DNA of 64,000 nucleotides, taken from assembly GCA_024244705.1 (NCBI GenBank), contig JAAEOK010000036.1, forward strand, positions 62,001 to 126,000, in the 5' to 3' direction. The position numbers and the translations under genes are program-made. This stretch comes from Alphaproteobacteria bacterium. GTDB taxonomy: Bacteria > Pseudomonadota > Alphaproteobacteria > JAAEOK01. A model generated the notes under the pieces. That model searched no databases. It worked only from the letters and a program-made list of their open reading frames with translations, and was not told where the DNA came from. Of the stretch, positions 57,072 to 64,000 are shown one piece after another; within the stretch, counting starts at the first letter, position 1; each line of letters begins with the position of its first letter.

Positions 57072-57506
57072 TTACGGTACTATGGTAACCGGAATTTCGG
57101 CGGCCTGTATCAGCTTCGCGCCCACGCTTCCAAAGAGTAAGGACGAGATAGTCGTATGACCAACCTTGCCCACAACAATCTGGCCGGCACTATGTTCTTT
57201 ACCAATCTGAAGCAGTACGTCTGCCACATGACCATGGCGTACGATCCCGATTGTCTCGATACCTTTGGATTCGAGTGATTCTAACATCGGGTCCAACACC
57301 CGTTCATGTGCGGTCTGGAGTTCCTCCTCCTTACGTTTGTGCCGCTCTTCGTTTTCTTCGGGGGTGTTGAATGTGTAAGGCGACCATTCGATCACAAAAG
57401 CAACGACCAGAGTTGCATTGCTGAACTTGGCTAGGGAGATTGCGAAATCTACGGTTCGACGACTGCTTTCGCTGCCGTCAATACCGACCATTATCGTATC
57501 AACCAT
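57072..57506 (-). CDS. universal stress protein UspA family
   Basis: A 144-residue single Usp domain. The start VDTIMVGIDGSESSRRTVDFAI and the C-terminal ATP-binding loop VVGKVGHTTISSLLFGSVGAKLIQ (G-2x-G-9x-G-S/T type) indicate the nucleotide-binding class. Usp genes beside transporters often modulate them. It stands between the binding protein and the symporter, all minus strand, and has visibly lower GC than the flanks. Confidence 0.88.
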   Translation of the reverse strand: MVDTIMVGIDGSESSRRTVDFAISLAKFSNATLVVAFVIEWSPYTFNTPEENEERHKRKEEELQTAHERVLDPMLESLESKGIETIGIVRHGHVADVLLQIGKEHSAGQIVVGKVGHTTISSLLFGSVGAKLIQAAEIPVTIVP

Positions 57507-57631
57507 TTGTCGTATCAGTCATTGAGTTCCATCCTTGTGGGATGATGTCGGAGAATATCACTCGTCTCGATTCGCCCAAAATAGAAAACCTGGGAAAAGC
57601 CCGGGCCATTTATTTCGAGACATCACTTGAT

Positions 57632-58849
57632 TCACCTTACCTGACCAAATTCCCTGAAAGAGCCTTCTCTTACGTATACGCCCATTTCGACGATCACGCC
57701 GGACACATCGCCAGCCTTGTCAAACTCGTGACTGCCGGTCGCGCCCTCATAGTTGATCTCCTTTCCCGCCTTGAGCAGGGCTTTAGCTTTCTTCCATTCA
57801 CCCGGCAGGATGACCTCACCCGGTGCCGTTGCCACGGCGCGCAAGGCCTCGGCAAGCCTGGCGCGCTCTGCACTGCCGTTCTTCTCGATCGCCAGCGCCA
57901 ACAGGAAAGCGGCGTCATAGGACTGACCAACAAACGGTGCCGTCGGGTTCAGATCGGCACCCCACGCGAGCTCGTTGAATACTCTCGCGCCTGTCGTATC
58001 GGGTTCGCCCGGCTTGGTCGCAATCATGCCTCTCAATTTATCGCTACCGATTGCGTGGATAAGTGTGTTGCTGACCATCCCGTCGCCACCAACAAACCGG
58101 TCAAAATCACCCCTTTCCAGCGCCTGGCGAATAATAGTCTGGCCGGAGCCGTTCGCGTAGGCCAGCACAACCAGCGTATCGGCATCCGAAGCGGCCAGTG
58201 AGCCGATCTCGGCACGGTAGTCCGCCCTGCCCTCCTCGTGTGCCTCGTTCGCCGCCACCTTGCCACCGGCTGCCTTGAAGGCATCGGAAAGCGCATCGGC
58301 AAAGCCCTTACCGTAGTCGTTGTTGACATAGGTGATAGCAATATTATCGATCCCCTTCGACATCAACAGGCGGGCCATGGCGCCGCCCTGATACACATCG
58401 GAAGGCGTGGTGCGGAACACCAGATCGTTGTCATCGAGCGATGTGATTGCTGGAGCTGTTGACGCCGGTGACACCACTGTGACGCCAGCGGGAATCGTAA
58501 CACTATTAGCCATTGCAATCGTCGCGCTCGAACACATTGCTCCGACAACGGCAACGACCTTTTCGGTGTTCACAAGATCGTTGGCGGCGTTTACCGCAGC
58601 GGTGGTATCCGCGCAGGTCGTATCACCGTTGGGCATGGCGATTTCCTGACCATCGAGTACGCCGCCCTGATCATTGACGTGCTTGGCAGCTAGCTTTGCG
58701 CCCTTGTAAATCCCTGGTGTCAGGCTTTGGAGCGGGCCGGTGAACCCGCCAAGAAAACCGACTCTCACATCGGCCGCGGCGGCTCCCGAGCTCATGAGCG
58801 CAGTGGCTACTGCTGCTATTGTCAATGAGCGCTTAAGATTAATTGACAT
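57632..58849 (-). CDS. ABC-type amino-acid-binding protein, LivK/LivJ-like
   Basis: A 405-residue periplasmic protein. The signal peptide (about 1-26, ending AAA-ADV) is followed by the Peripla_BP_6 fold: VGFLGGFTGPLQSL, VVGAMCSSATIA, VSPASTAPAIT, VFRTTPSDVYQG and YVNNDYGKGFADAL. It resembles branched-chain amino-acid or amide receptors. No permease or ATPase gene is next to it, so it either serves a remote ABC system or acts as an orphan receptor for the AGCS/Usp unit. Confidence 0.9.
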   Translation of the reverse strand: MSINLKRSLTIAAVATALMSSGAAAADVRVGFLGGFTGPLQSLTPGIYKGAKLAAKHVNDQGGVLDGQEIAMPNGDTTCADTTAAVNAANDLVNTEKVVAVVGAMCSSATIAMANSVTIPAGVTVVSPASTAPAITSLDDNDLVFRTTPSDVYQGGAMARLLMSKGIDNIAITYVNNDYGKGFADALSDAFKAAGGKVAANEAHEEGRADYRAEIGSLAASDADTLVVLAYANGSGQTIIRQALERGDFDRFVGGDGMVSNTLIHAIGSDKLRGMIATKPGEPDTTGARVFNELAWGADLNPTAPFVGQSYDAAFLLALAIEKNGSAERARLAEALRAVATAPGEVILPGEWKKAKALLKAGKEINYEGATGSHEFDKAGDVSGVIVEMGVYVREGSFREFGQVR

Positions 58850-59133
58850 AAACTAATGGTCCTCAGCCGACATTTTCCATATGGCTCTCGTTCTCACATC
58901 GATCTTGTTCCTTTTTCGGCTGGGAAGCAATAGCCTGAAGCATTTGCCGACAAGGCACGATGTCGGAGAACGTCCCCATTGTGCGCTCGGTGAACCTTTG
59001 ATCTAGCGCAATGTTCGCCATCGATCGTGGCACTATTTCTTTTGGAACAGTGAGAGGTAGCATCCGGTAGATGTCGGACGGCGATCTCGTTTGGGTGAGG
59101 TCAGTTCAATCAAGGGAATGGGAGGGGGACTGA

Positions 59134-60084
59134 ATGAAGGCGGTGTTTTTCGAGGAGTTCGGCGGCCCTGAAGTTCTCCGGGTCGCGACCCTGCCCGCGC
59201 CGGATCTGGAGGATGGGCATCTTCTGATCGATGTTCATTGTGCGGGTGTAAATCCCATTGATTGGAAGGCGCGCAGCGGGGCCTACACTAAGATTTTCGG
59301 GCATCAATTCCCGATCGTGGCCGGGTTCGATTACTCGGGCACCGTACAGGCCGTCGGCAGGGGCGTTAGCGGGTTTGCCGCGGGCGACCGCGTGAATGGC
59401 ATGAATCTCGGCAGCACAATGCGCCACGGCACCTACGCCGAGGTCACGCTGGTGCCGGCCGAGGCCGCCTGCCATATCCCCGACGACCTGTCATTCGAAG
59501 CTGCGGCGGCTATCCCAACCGGTGCGCTCACCGCCGACCAAAGCTTGATCGACTTTGGCGGCCTCGCCGCGGGCCAATCGGTGCTGATACAGGCCGGCGC
59601 AGGTGGCGTTGGCAGTCTCGCGATTCAACTCGCAAAGCAGCGGGGTGCCACGGTGCTCACGACCGCGCGCGCCGGTGACCTCGACTACGTCCTCAATCTG
59701 GGAGCCGATTACGTGGTCGACTTCGAGTCACAGGACTTTGTCCAAATTGCGCGCGAGCACTTTCCGCAAGGGCTCGATTTGGTCGTCGATATGATCGGCG
59801 GCGAAACACTTGCCCGAGGCTACGAAACGCTTCGCAAAGGCGGGCGCATGGCGCTTCTGGTCAGTCAGCCGGATCCATCGGTGGATGAGAAATTCGGGAT
59901 CCACTCCGAGTTTGTCTTTACGGTTTCTAATGTAAAGCGGTTAAGCGAGCTGACGGCCATGTTGGTGCGGGGAGCGATCAAGCTGCCCGAGATCAAGAGC
60001 ATGGCCATCGAGGATGCCGCCAAGGCCCAAATCGAAAGCGAAGCGGGCAACGTACGCGGGAAGTTGATTCTGAAAGTGCAGTAG
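59134..60084 (+). CDS. NADPH:quinone oxidoreductase-like MDR protein
   Basis: A 316-residue zinc-free medium-chain dehydrogenase/reductase. The N-terminal GroES-like domain (MKAVFFEEFGGPEVL, VNPIDWKARSG, GFDYSGTV) is followed by an NADP-binding Rossmann fold with AGAGGVGSLAIQLAKQRGATV. No zinc-ligand cysteines are seen. It likely reduces quinones or enones. It is the last gene inside the proposed island and is divergent from the binding-protein gene. The 284 bases upstream (58850-59133) hold no gene I can defend. Confidence 0.9.
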   Translation: MKAVFFEEFGGPEVLRVATLPAPDLEDGHLLIDVHCAGVNPIDWKARSGAYTKIFGHQFPIVAGFDYSGTVQAVGRGVSGFAAGDRVNGMNLGSTMRHGTYAEVTLVPAEAACHIPDDLSFEAAAAIPTGALTADQSLIDFGGLAAGQSVLIQAGAGGVGSLAIQLAKQRGATVLTTARAGDLDYVLNLGADYVVDFESQDFVQIAREHFPQGLDLVVDMIGGETLARGYETLRKGGRMALLVSQPDPSVDEKFGIHSEFVFTVSNVKRLSELTAMLVRGAIKLPEIKSMAIEDAAKAQIESEAGNVRGKLILKVQ

Positions 60085-60349
60085 ACAGTGACGCCTAAGA
60101 CTTTGGGATCTATATCGATCGCCCAGTTGGACAATAACTCATGACCCTCGATGTCTCTTGTGGGTCCAGGCTGACTTTCGGCGGCTTACCCACGAACGTC
60201 CGATATTGGCCGGAACTCCGACATCCTCGATCAGACCTGGAGGTCTGCGACGATGCCGCCTGCGTTCAATTTGACATCACCTTTCTGCGGAACCGCCCAG
60301 TCGGTGCATCTCTCATCACCTGAAACCGGCCCGGTCCGGTCAAGCCTCT

Positions 60350-60375
60350 GAGTCAATCGAGTTTTCGATTGGCTC
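60350..60375. repeat. 11-bp-stem hairpin beside the att-like repeat
   Basis: GAGTCAATCGA (60350-60360), loop GTTT, TCGATTGGCTC (60365-60375): eleven continuous pairs, one being G-U. It is 7 bases from the tRNA-derived repeat. It may be a recombinase-binding site or a terminator for the MDR gene; no T-run follows on either strand. Confidence 0.6.
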
Positions 60376-60382
60376 CATCGGT

Positions 60383-60398
60383 TCCCGCAGGGGACGCC
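60383..60398 (+). repeat. att-like copy of the tRNA-Glu 3' end
   Basis: TCCCGCAGGGGACGCC matches tRNA-Glu 54643-54658 at 15 of 16 positions, same strand. No other tRNA arms surround it, so it is a short duplication of the tRNA 3' end rather than a second gene, as left by tyrosine-recombinase integration. Confidence 0.65.
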
Positions 60399-60652
60399 GA
60401 ACTTTCCCTCCAGCGTTTTGTTCCCTGGCTCTCCGAGCCGTCGGTCGGCACCTGCCTGTCGCCACGGCCGCTGGCCGCCGGCGGTCGCGGATGATAGGGT
60501 GGGCATCGGCACCGGTCCGGGTCTCCGACGACGGTGCCGACGGGGTAATCTGCCGTCGCCCCGTGCCGCATTGGCCGCGGCAGCCGTACTCGGGGTCGCA
60601 TTGACCGTGCCACCGCCGCCGGGGCGAACGGCAAATCATGAGGAGACCGCCC

Positions 60653-61624
60653 ATGGCCCCAAATCCCGACTTCGGCACCGTCGGTGTCAATTTCAGCAAC
60701 AGCTTCCAGTCGACCCCGATCGATCCGGTCAGGGCCGCCAAGCAGATCGCTTCCGTCGGCGTCAAAACCGTGAAGATGTTCAATTATACCCAGACCGAAT
60801 TCCTCGACGCTGCCAGGGCCTCTGGGCTGCGCGTGTTGACCGCGGTCCCAAACGACGGCCTCGCCGCACTGGCCAAAGGCGACACGGCGCCGGTGATCAA
60901 GGCCACACAGCCCTATGCCGACATCGTCGCCGCCATCTGCGTCGGCAACGAGCCGTTGGGGGCGTGGCACAAGGGCAAGTACACGCAGGCCTTGGTTCCC
61001 GCGGTCACCAATCTGGCCAAGGCCCTCGAGGCGGCCCGGCTCGACGTCAAGGTCACCGTGCCCTTCAACTACGCCATCATGGGGCAGTCGTACCCGCCGT
61101 CGCAGGGCGTCCTGAAAGGCGATCTCACCGCCATCATTACACAGGTCTGCACGGTGCTGCGTTCGACCGGCTCCGCGTTCCTGATCAACATCTATCCCTA
61201 CCTCGACTGGCTGAACAACAGGGATCAAATCCCCCTCGATTACTGCCTGTTCACGGCAGGGCCGGACCACTGGGTGCATGACGGCGACCTCGTCTACAAG
61301 AACATCTTCGCCGCGTCCTATGACGCCCTCACCATTGCTTTGGGCCGGATCGGCTTCGACGATCTCGAGGTCGTCGTCGGCGAATGCGGCTGGCCGACTG
61401 CCGGCGACGTCAACGCGACCGCCGCCAACGCCGGGACCTTCAATCAGAACCTGATCAACCACTGCGGGGACCCGCAGCCGACGCCGCGCCACTTCGGACC
61501 CATCTCGTGTTTCGTCTTCGAGATGTACGACGAGGACCGGAAACCGACCGGGCCTGGAGCATTCGAGCATTACTGGGGCGTCTACACCGCAGCCGGCGGA
61601 GCGAAATACCCGATCACGTGGTAG
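60653..61624 (+). CDS. GH17-family beta-1,3-glucanase-like protein, plant-like
   Basis: A 323-residue TIM-barrel hydrolase resembling plant endo-1,3-beta-glucanases: VGVNFS start, VKMFNYT, VGNEPLG with the acid/base Glu100, NIYPYLDW, VVVGECGWPT with the nucleophile Glu244, and the late CFVFEMYDEDRKP and YWGVYTAAGG. Both catalytic residues are kept. No signal peptide is seen with this start; AGGAG is 7 bases upstream of the ATG at 60653. It would act on beta-1,3-glucan such as laminarin or fungal wall. It is monocistronic, convergent with the methyltransferase. Confidence 0.85.
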   Translation: MAPNPDFGTVGVNFSNSFQSTPIDPVRAAKQIASVGVKTVKMFNYTQTEFLDAARASGLRVLTAVPNDGLAALAKGDTAPVIKATQPYADIVAAICVGNEPLGAWHKGKYTQALVPAVTNLAKALEAARLDVKVTVPFNYAIMGQSYPPSQGVLKGDLTAIITQVCTVLRSTGSAFLINIYPYLDWLNNRDQIPLDYCLFTAGPDHWVHDGDLVYKNIFAASYDALTIALGRIGFDDLEVVVGECGWPTAGDVNATAANAGTFNQNLINHCGDPQPTPRHFGPISCFVFEMYDEDRKPTGPGAFEHYWGVYTAAGGAKYPITW

Positions 61625-61644
61625 ACGACGGCGGCCCGTCGGCG

Positions 61645-62739
61645 TCAGACGGCCACGATCTTGGCCGCCACGCCGAGGTCATCGAGCGATCGGCGGACCT
61701 CGTCGCGGTAGATCGCGTTCATCACGACGATCGTGTCCGGGCGCAGGGTCTTCAGGACGGCGGGAGCGACGATCCCCTGGCCGGTGCCGACGGCGAACTT
61801 GCCGTGCTGGGCGGGGTTGATGTTGACGATGCAGTCGACCTGATCCGAAATTCCCAGCGCCAACGAAAAGGCCACGGCCTGCGGCGCGCTGCCCCACAAC
61901 ACCACCCGCTCGCCTCTCGTCCCGGCCGCGATGAAGAAATCCCGCCAATAGGCGGTCCGTTGCTCGACGGCGGCGGAGAATTGCCCGACCGCCGCCAGCA
62001 TTTGGTCGACGGTCTCCTCTACCGGAAATCGGCTGGGGGATGGCGTGCCTTCGGATGCGCGGCCTTCGATCAACGCATATTGATCGTCGAAACCGAGATA
62101 GAGGTCGCCGATGGTCGTCCGAATCAGCCGCAATAGATCACCGACCGGCTGGACGTGTTCGAGTGTGTGTCGGCACGCAACCAAGGCCTCGACCAGGGGG
62201 GCGTGCGCCGGCGAGAAATACTCCCTTAGGAATTGGACGTTCGACCCATCGATCGCGTTCGGCCCCGGATCCTCTGCGAAATGGGGATCCAGGCCGGTGC
62301 CGCGGTTGCCGCCCATCTCACAGATCAGCTTGAGGAAATGCCCGGGCCCGCAGCCGATCTCAAGCACACAGGTGTGGCGCAGGCCGTGACGCTCGATGAG
62401 GCGCCGCGCCAGGGCGTGGCCGAATGCCCGGAAGCGGGAGGAGTGCCATTGGGTCTCCTCGAACACGGCGGCGTAGTCCTGGGCGGCTGGTTCGAAGGAG
62501 CGGTTCCAGATGAAGCCGCAACGCTCGCAGACCGCTAGGTCCAGGCGTCCGCCGGGAAAGCCGATTCCCGCCTCGCGGCTTTCGACGAGGCGGCAGGAAT
62601 CGACGGGCACCGTGGCCTGTGTGTAGAAATCGATGAACGACCGCGCGTCGCAAGCCGGGCATCGCGAGGCGGCGGGATTGGTGGACCCGGTCGCGACGCC
62701 CCTCACGCCCGGTAACAGTGTCGGCGTCTCAGGCGGCAC
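61645..62739 (-). CDS. zinc-binding SAM-dependent C-methyltransferase-like protein
   Basis: A 364-residue protein with the three-part layout of sugar C-methyltransferases: an N-terminal zinc module (C27xxC30 and C71xxC74), a central SAM fold (motif I VLEIGCGPGHF at 125-135) and a C-terminal Rossmann-like domain (VVLWGSAPQAVAFSL; TIVVMNAIYRDEV). Such enzymes methylate NDP-sugars in LPS or secondary metabolism, but the proposed sugar substrate is only by analogy. The start is GTG at 62739. Confidence 0.85.
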   Translation of the reverse strand: MPPETPTLLPGVRGVATGSTNPAASRCPACDARSFIDFYTQATVPVDSCRLVESREAGIGFPGGRLDLAVCERCGFIWNRSFEPAAQDYAAVFEETQWHSSRFRAFGHALARRLIERHGLRHTCVLEIGCGPGHFLKLICEMGGNRGTGLDPHFAEDPGPNAIDGSNVQFLREYFSPAHAPLVEALVACRHTLEHVQPVGDLLRLIRTTIGDLYLGFDDQYALIEGRASEGTPSPSRFPVEETVDQMLAAVGQFSAAVEQRTAYWRDFFIAAGTRGERVVLWGSAPQAVAFSLALGISDQVDCIVNINPAQHGKFAVGTGQGIVAPAVLKTLRPDTIVVMNAIYRDEVRRSLDDLGVAAKIVAV

Positions 62740-63050
62740 GGGCGCAACCGCGTCGGTTGACGCTGCGGTGTCGCCGTCGTGACGAATTCAACCGCGTTCT
62801 ACACGACGCATGGAAACGAGTATTTGATCGCACCCGACATGCCTTTCGACGACTCGATGGAAGCGTGCGGTGTTGCCGCGCTCGACTTCGACCTCCACCG
62901 TCCGAGGCATTGGGGCAGGTATGAGCATTCATTTTATGTGCCCCATGCCAGGCGTTGCAAATAGTCCGTGCGCGGTCGGTGCCGATCCGACAGCAGATGA
63001 AAATCCAAAATCGGGAATATCCCGATCTACGTCGCCGAAGAGGCGCACGG
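62740..63050. other. divergent intergenic region, no clear gene
   Basis: The shared upstream region of the methyltransferase (minus) and the membrane protein (plus). A 61-codon frame from a GTG at 62779 has no recognisable domain or ribosome-binding site and is left out. An inverted pair, TCGGGAATATCCCGA, lies at about 63011-63025. Confidence 0.6.
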
Positions 63051-64000
63051 ATGAAACGGATATCCGGAACGGCCGGGGGATGGCCGAGACCCGTTTTCCT
63101 GCCGGTTCCGACGCCACTTGGGGCTTGGGTCGCGGGTGCGTTCGATTTATTGTGCGGCGTCGTTGGCTGCCGATTATCGAAGTGTCCCTCCTTGAAAGCT
63201 TCGCCTCTTACGCCTCTCGTGATCCTTGCGGTCTTGTCCCTGCTGCTGGCGGTGGTGGTGACGGAAACGGTGCTCTATTCCCGCGCTACGCCGGCCAATC
63301 ATCCGGAATGGATTTTGTCCAAGCGGTTGGTACCGTCGGGGGTCATGGGCGGCGCGGAGGCGTTCGAGACGCGCAACCTCCTGCGCAACAACCGGCTCAA
63401 TCTGCACGAGTGGCATGGCTACCATGAGGTGCTGCTCGATCGAATCTTCGCATTGGGAGAACTGCGGGCGCGATTCAAACTGGGTCCCGACGGCTATCTG
63501 ATCGCGATCTTCAACAAGAACGCTGCCGGTTATTCGGGCGTTCGAGTGAGCCGCAATCCGCTTTTTCCGAACCTGTTCTTTCGGGCCACGGACACGGGTG
63601 AATTTCTGGTATCCGAGGCACTGGAGGACGTGGCCGTCGATAACGGTTGGCACGAACTGCACCTGCGTTTCGAAGGCGGCATGCTCGAGGTCTCCGTCGA
63701 TGACCTACGTATCGGCCGGATAGAGGAACCGTCCCAGGATGAACAAGTCATCGGATTGCGGTCGGGCCGGCGCAAGGCTGTCATCGACGACATCGAGGTG
63801 GCCGCTGCCGATGGATCGCAAATCATCGCGGACGATTTTCGCAACCGTCGTGGGTTCTGGACGACTCTGGTGTCGCTTTTTGCATTCCTGTTTCTGGTCG
63901 CCGCCGCAATCTACCTTGCGTCCCGTCGGCGGGGCGGCGACGGCAAGCCGGCGCTCTTTTCGTTGATCATGGTCGAGGCGGTCCTGGCAATTTCGTTTCT
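63051..64000 (+). CDS. membrane protein with a jelly-roll-like periplasmic domain (3' cut by window edge)
   Basis: An open frame of 316 codons running off the right edge. ATG at 63051 (MKRISGTAGG) follows AAGAGG. A membrane helix at about 53-73 (PLVILAVLSLLLAVVV) is followed by a roughly 190-residue extracytoplasmic beta-rich domain with a concanavalin/DUF1080-like look (WHELHLRFEGGMLEVSVDDLRIG), then a second helix (270-290) and the start of a third (301 on). The middle could bind glycans. No name can be given; it may belong with the methyltransferase in a surface-polysaccharide locus. Confidence 0.75.
   Translation, partial: MKRISGTAGGWPRPVFLPVPTPLGAWVAGAFDLLCGVVGCRLSKCPSLKASPLTPLVILAVLSLLLAVVVTETVLYSRATPANHPEWILSKRLVPSGVMGGAEAFETRNLLRNNRLNLHEWHGYHEVLLDRIFALGELRARFKLGPDGYLIAIFNKNAAGYSGVRVSRNPLFPNLFFRATDTGEFLVSEALEDVAVDNGWHELHLRFEGGMLEVSVDDLRIGRIEEPSQDEQVIGLRSGRRKAVIDDIEVAAADGSQIIADDFRNRRGFWTTLVSLFAFLFLVAAAIYLASRRRGGDGKPALFSLIMVEAVLAISF

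Larger units (their letters stand above)
54643..60398. mobile_element. putative tRNA-Glu genomic island, degraded
   Basis: The tRNA 3' end (54643-54658, TCCCGTAGGGGACGCC) recurs at 60383-60398 with one mismatch, in the same orientation, as attachment-site duplications do. The enclosed 5.7 kb has gene remnants next to the tRNA and, at 55503-58849, a minus-strand block of lower GC (30 G/C in the 60 bases at 57121, against 48 in the 60 bases at 54001). No integrase or transposase is recognisable, so it would be an old or passively mobilised island. Precise content boundaries are inferred. Confidence 0.6.
60085..60652. other. non-coding stretch with island end
   Basis: No convincing gene. It contains the hairpin at 60350-60375 and the att-like repeat at 60383. 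Short frames here have no family match, low coherence and no ribosome-binding sites. One frame near 60570-60640 reads like a signal peptide but is out of frame with the GH17 gene. Confidence 0.7.

Noticed and set aside
58863-59063. 66-codon minus-strand frame upstream of the binding-protein gene
   Set aside because: No recognisable family, no ribosome-binding site, and it lies in the probable promoter region; it could be another gene scrap.
60383-60398. Second tRNA-Glu gene or tRNA pseudogene
   Set aside because: Only the 3' end matches; there is no T-arm, anticodon arm or 5' acceptor strand upstream.
60418-61281. Signal-peptide-like stretch before the GH17 gene
   Set aside because: The hydrophobic Ala/Val/Leu stretch is in a different frame from the glucanase, and no single indel position is indicated, so I do not join them.
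62779-62964. 61-codon plus-strand frame from GTG
   Set aside because: No motif or ribosome-binding site and it overlaps the divergent promoter region of the methyltransferase.

Overview
The window reads as chromosome of a GC-rich alphaproteobacterium, most like the Rhodospirillales. The evidence is conserved gene order and protein type: a ruvC-ruvA-ruvB-ybgC-tolQ-tolR-tolA-tolB-pal-cpoB-tilS-ftsH-folP-glmM-thiD run, serC-serA-hisZ-purA, rluD followed by rpoH with a clear RpoH box, zapA-6S RNA-5-formyl-THF cyclo-ligase, a cysteine-free L31, and a class I aldolase-thiE-efp-suhB set. Species-level placement cannot be made from the sequence alone.

Layout. 0.1-6 kb: O-acetylhomoserine sulfhydrylase, a hydrolase, a large membrane-anchored pentapeptide-like solenoid, a thioesterase, and a small heat-shock protein with a convincing sigma-32 promoter and ROSE-type RNA thermometer; then rpmE. 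6-11.7 kb: an ABC exporter convergent with an envelope module made of a secreted repeat/OmpA protein, a MotA/ExbB-like channel and a MotB/OmpA-like stator. 11.7-18.6 kb (minus strand): suhB, efp, thiE (apparently starting at CTG), aldolase, an unknown gene, a 108-bp inverted-repeat element, gap and tkt; pgk is absent from its common place between gap and fda. 18.8-36.4 kb (plus strand): zapA, 6S RNA, folate and envelope genes, yebC, the Ruv resolvasome, the complete Tol-Pal operon, tilS, ftsH, folP, glmM and thiD. 36.5-44.7 kb: a MocR regulator divergent from a PhzF-like/EamA pair, threonine-dehydratase-like enzyme, AlaX editing factor, thioesterase, GNAT and an SLC13/TrkA-C permease. 44.8-54.5 kb: serine, histidine-regulatory and purine genes, a frameshifted sulfotransferase, rpoH, rluD and threonine aldolase.

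The most accessory part begins at tRNA-Glu(CUC), 54584-54659. Sixteen bases from the tRNA 3' end recur with one mismatch at 60383-60398, next to an 11-bp-stem hairpin. The 5.7 kb between them holds two head-to-head gene remnants and a lower-GC minus-strand set (solute-binding protein, UspA, AGCS sodium/alanine symporter), plus a quinone oxidoreductase-like gene. I read this as an old tRNA-targeted genomic island that no longer carries a recognisable integrase. Beyond it lie a plant-like GH17 glucanase, a zinc-finger C-methyltransferase-like protein and a membrane protein cut off by the window edge.

How genes work together. RpoH (51 kb) is the sigma factor expected to read the hsp20 promoter (5.7 kb), and a similar CTTG-N17 promoter lies upstream of rpoH itself, so both halves of a heat-shock circuit are visible. 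Tol-Pal and the separate MotA/MotB/OmpA module are two independent proton-driven envelope machines. tkt, gap, fda and serA/serC link central carbon flow to amino-acid synthesis.
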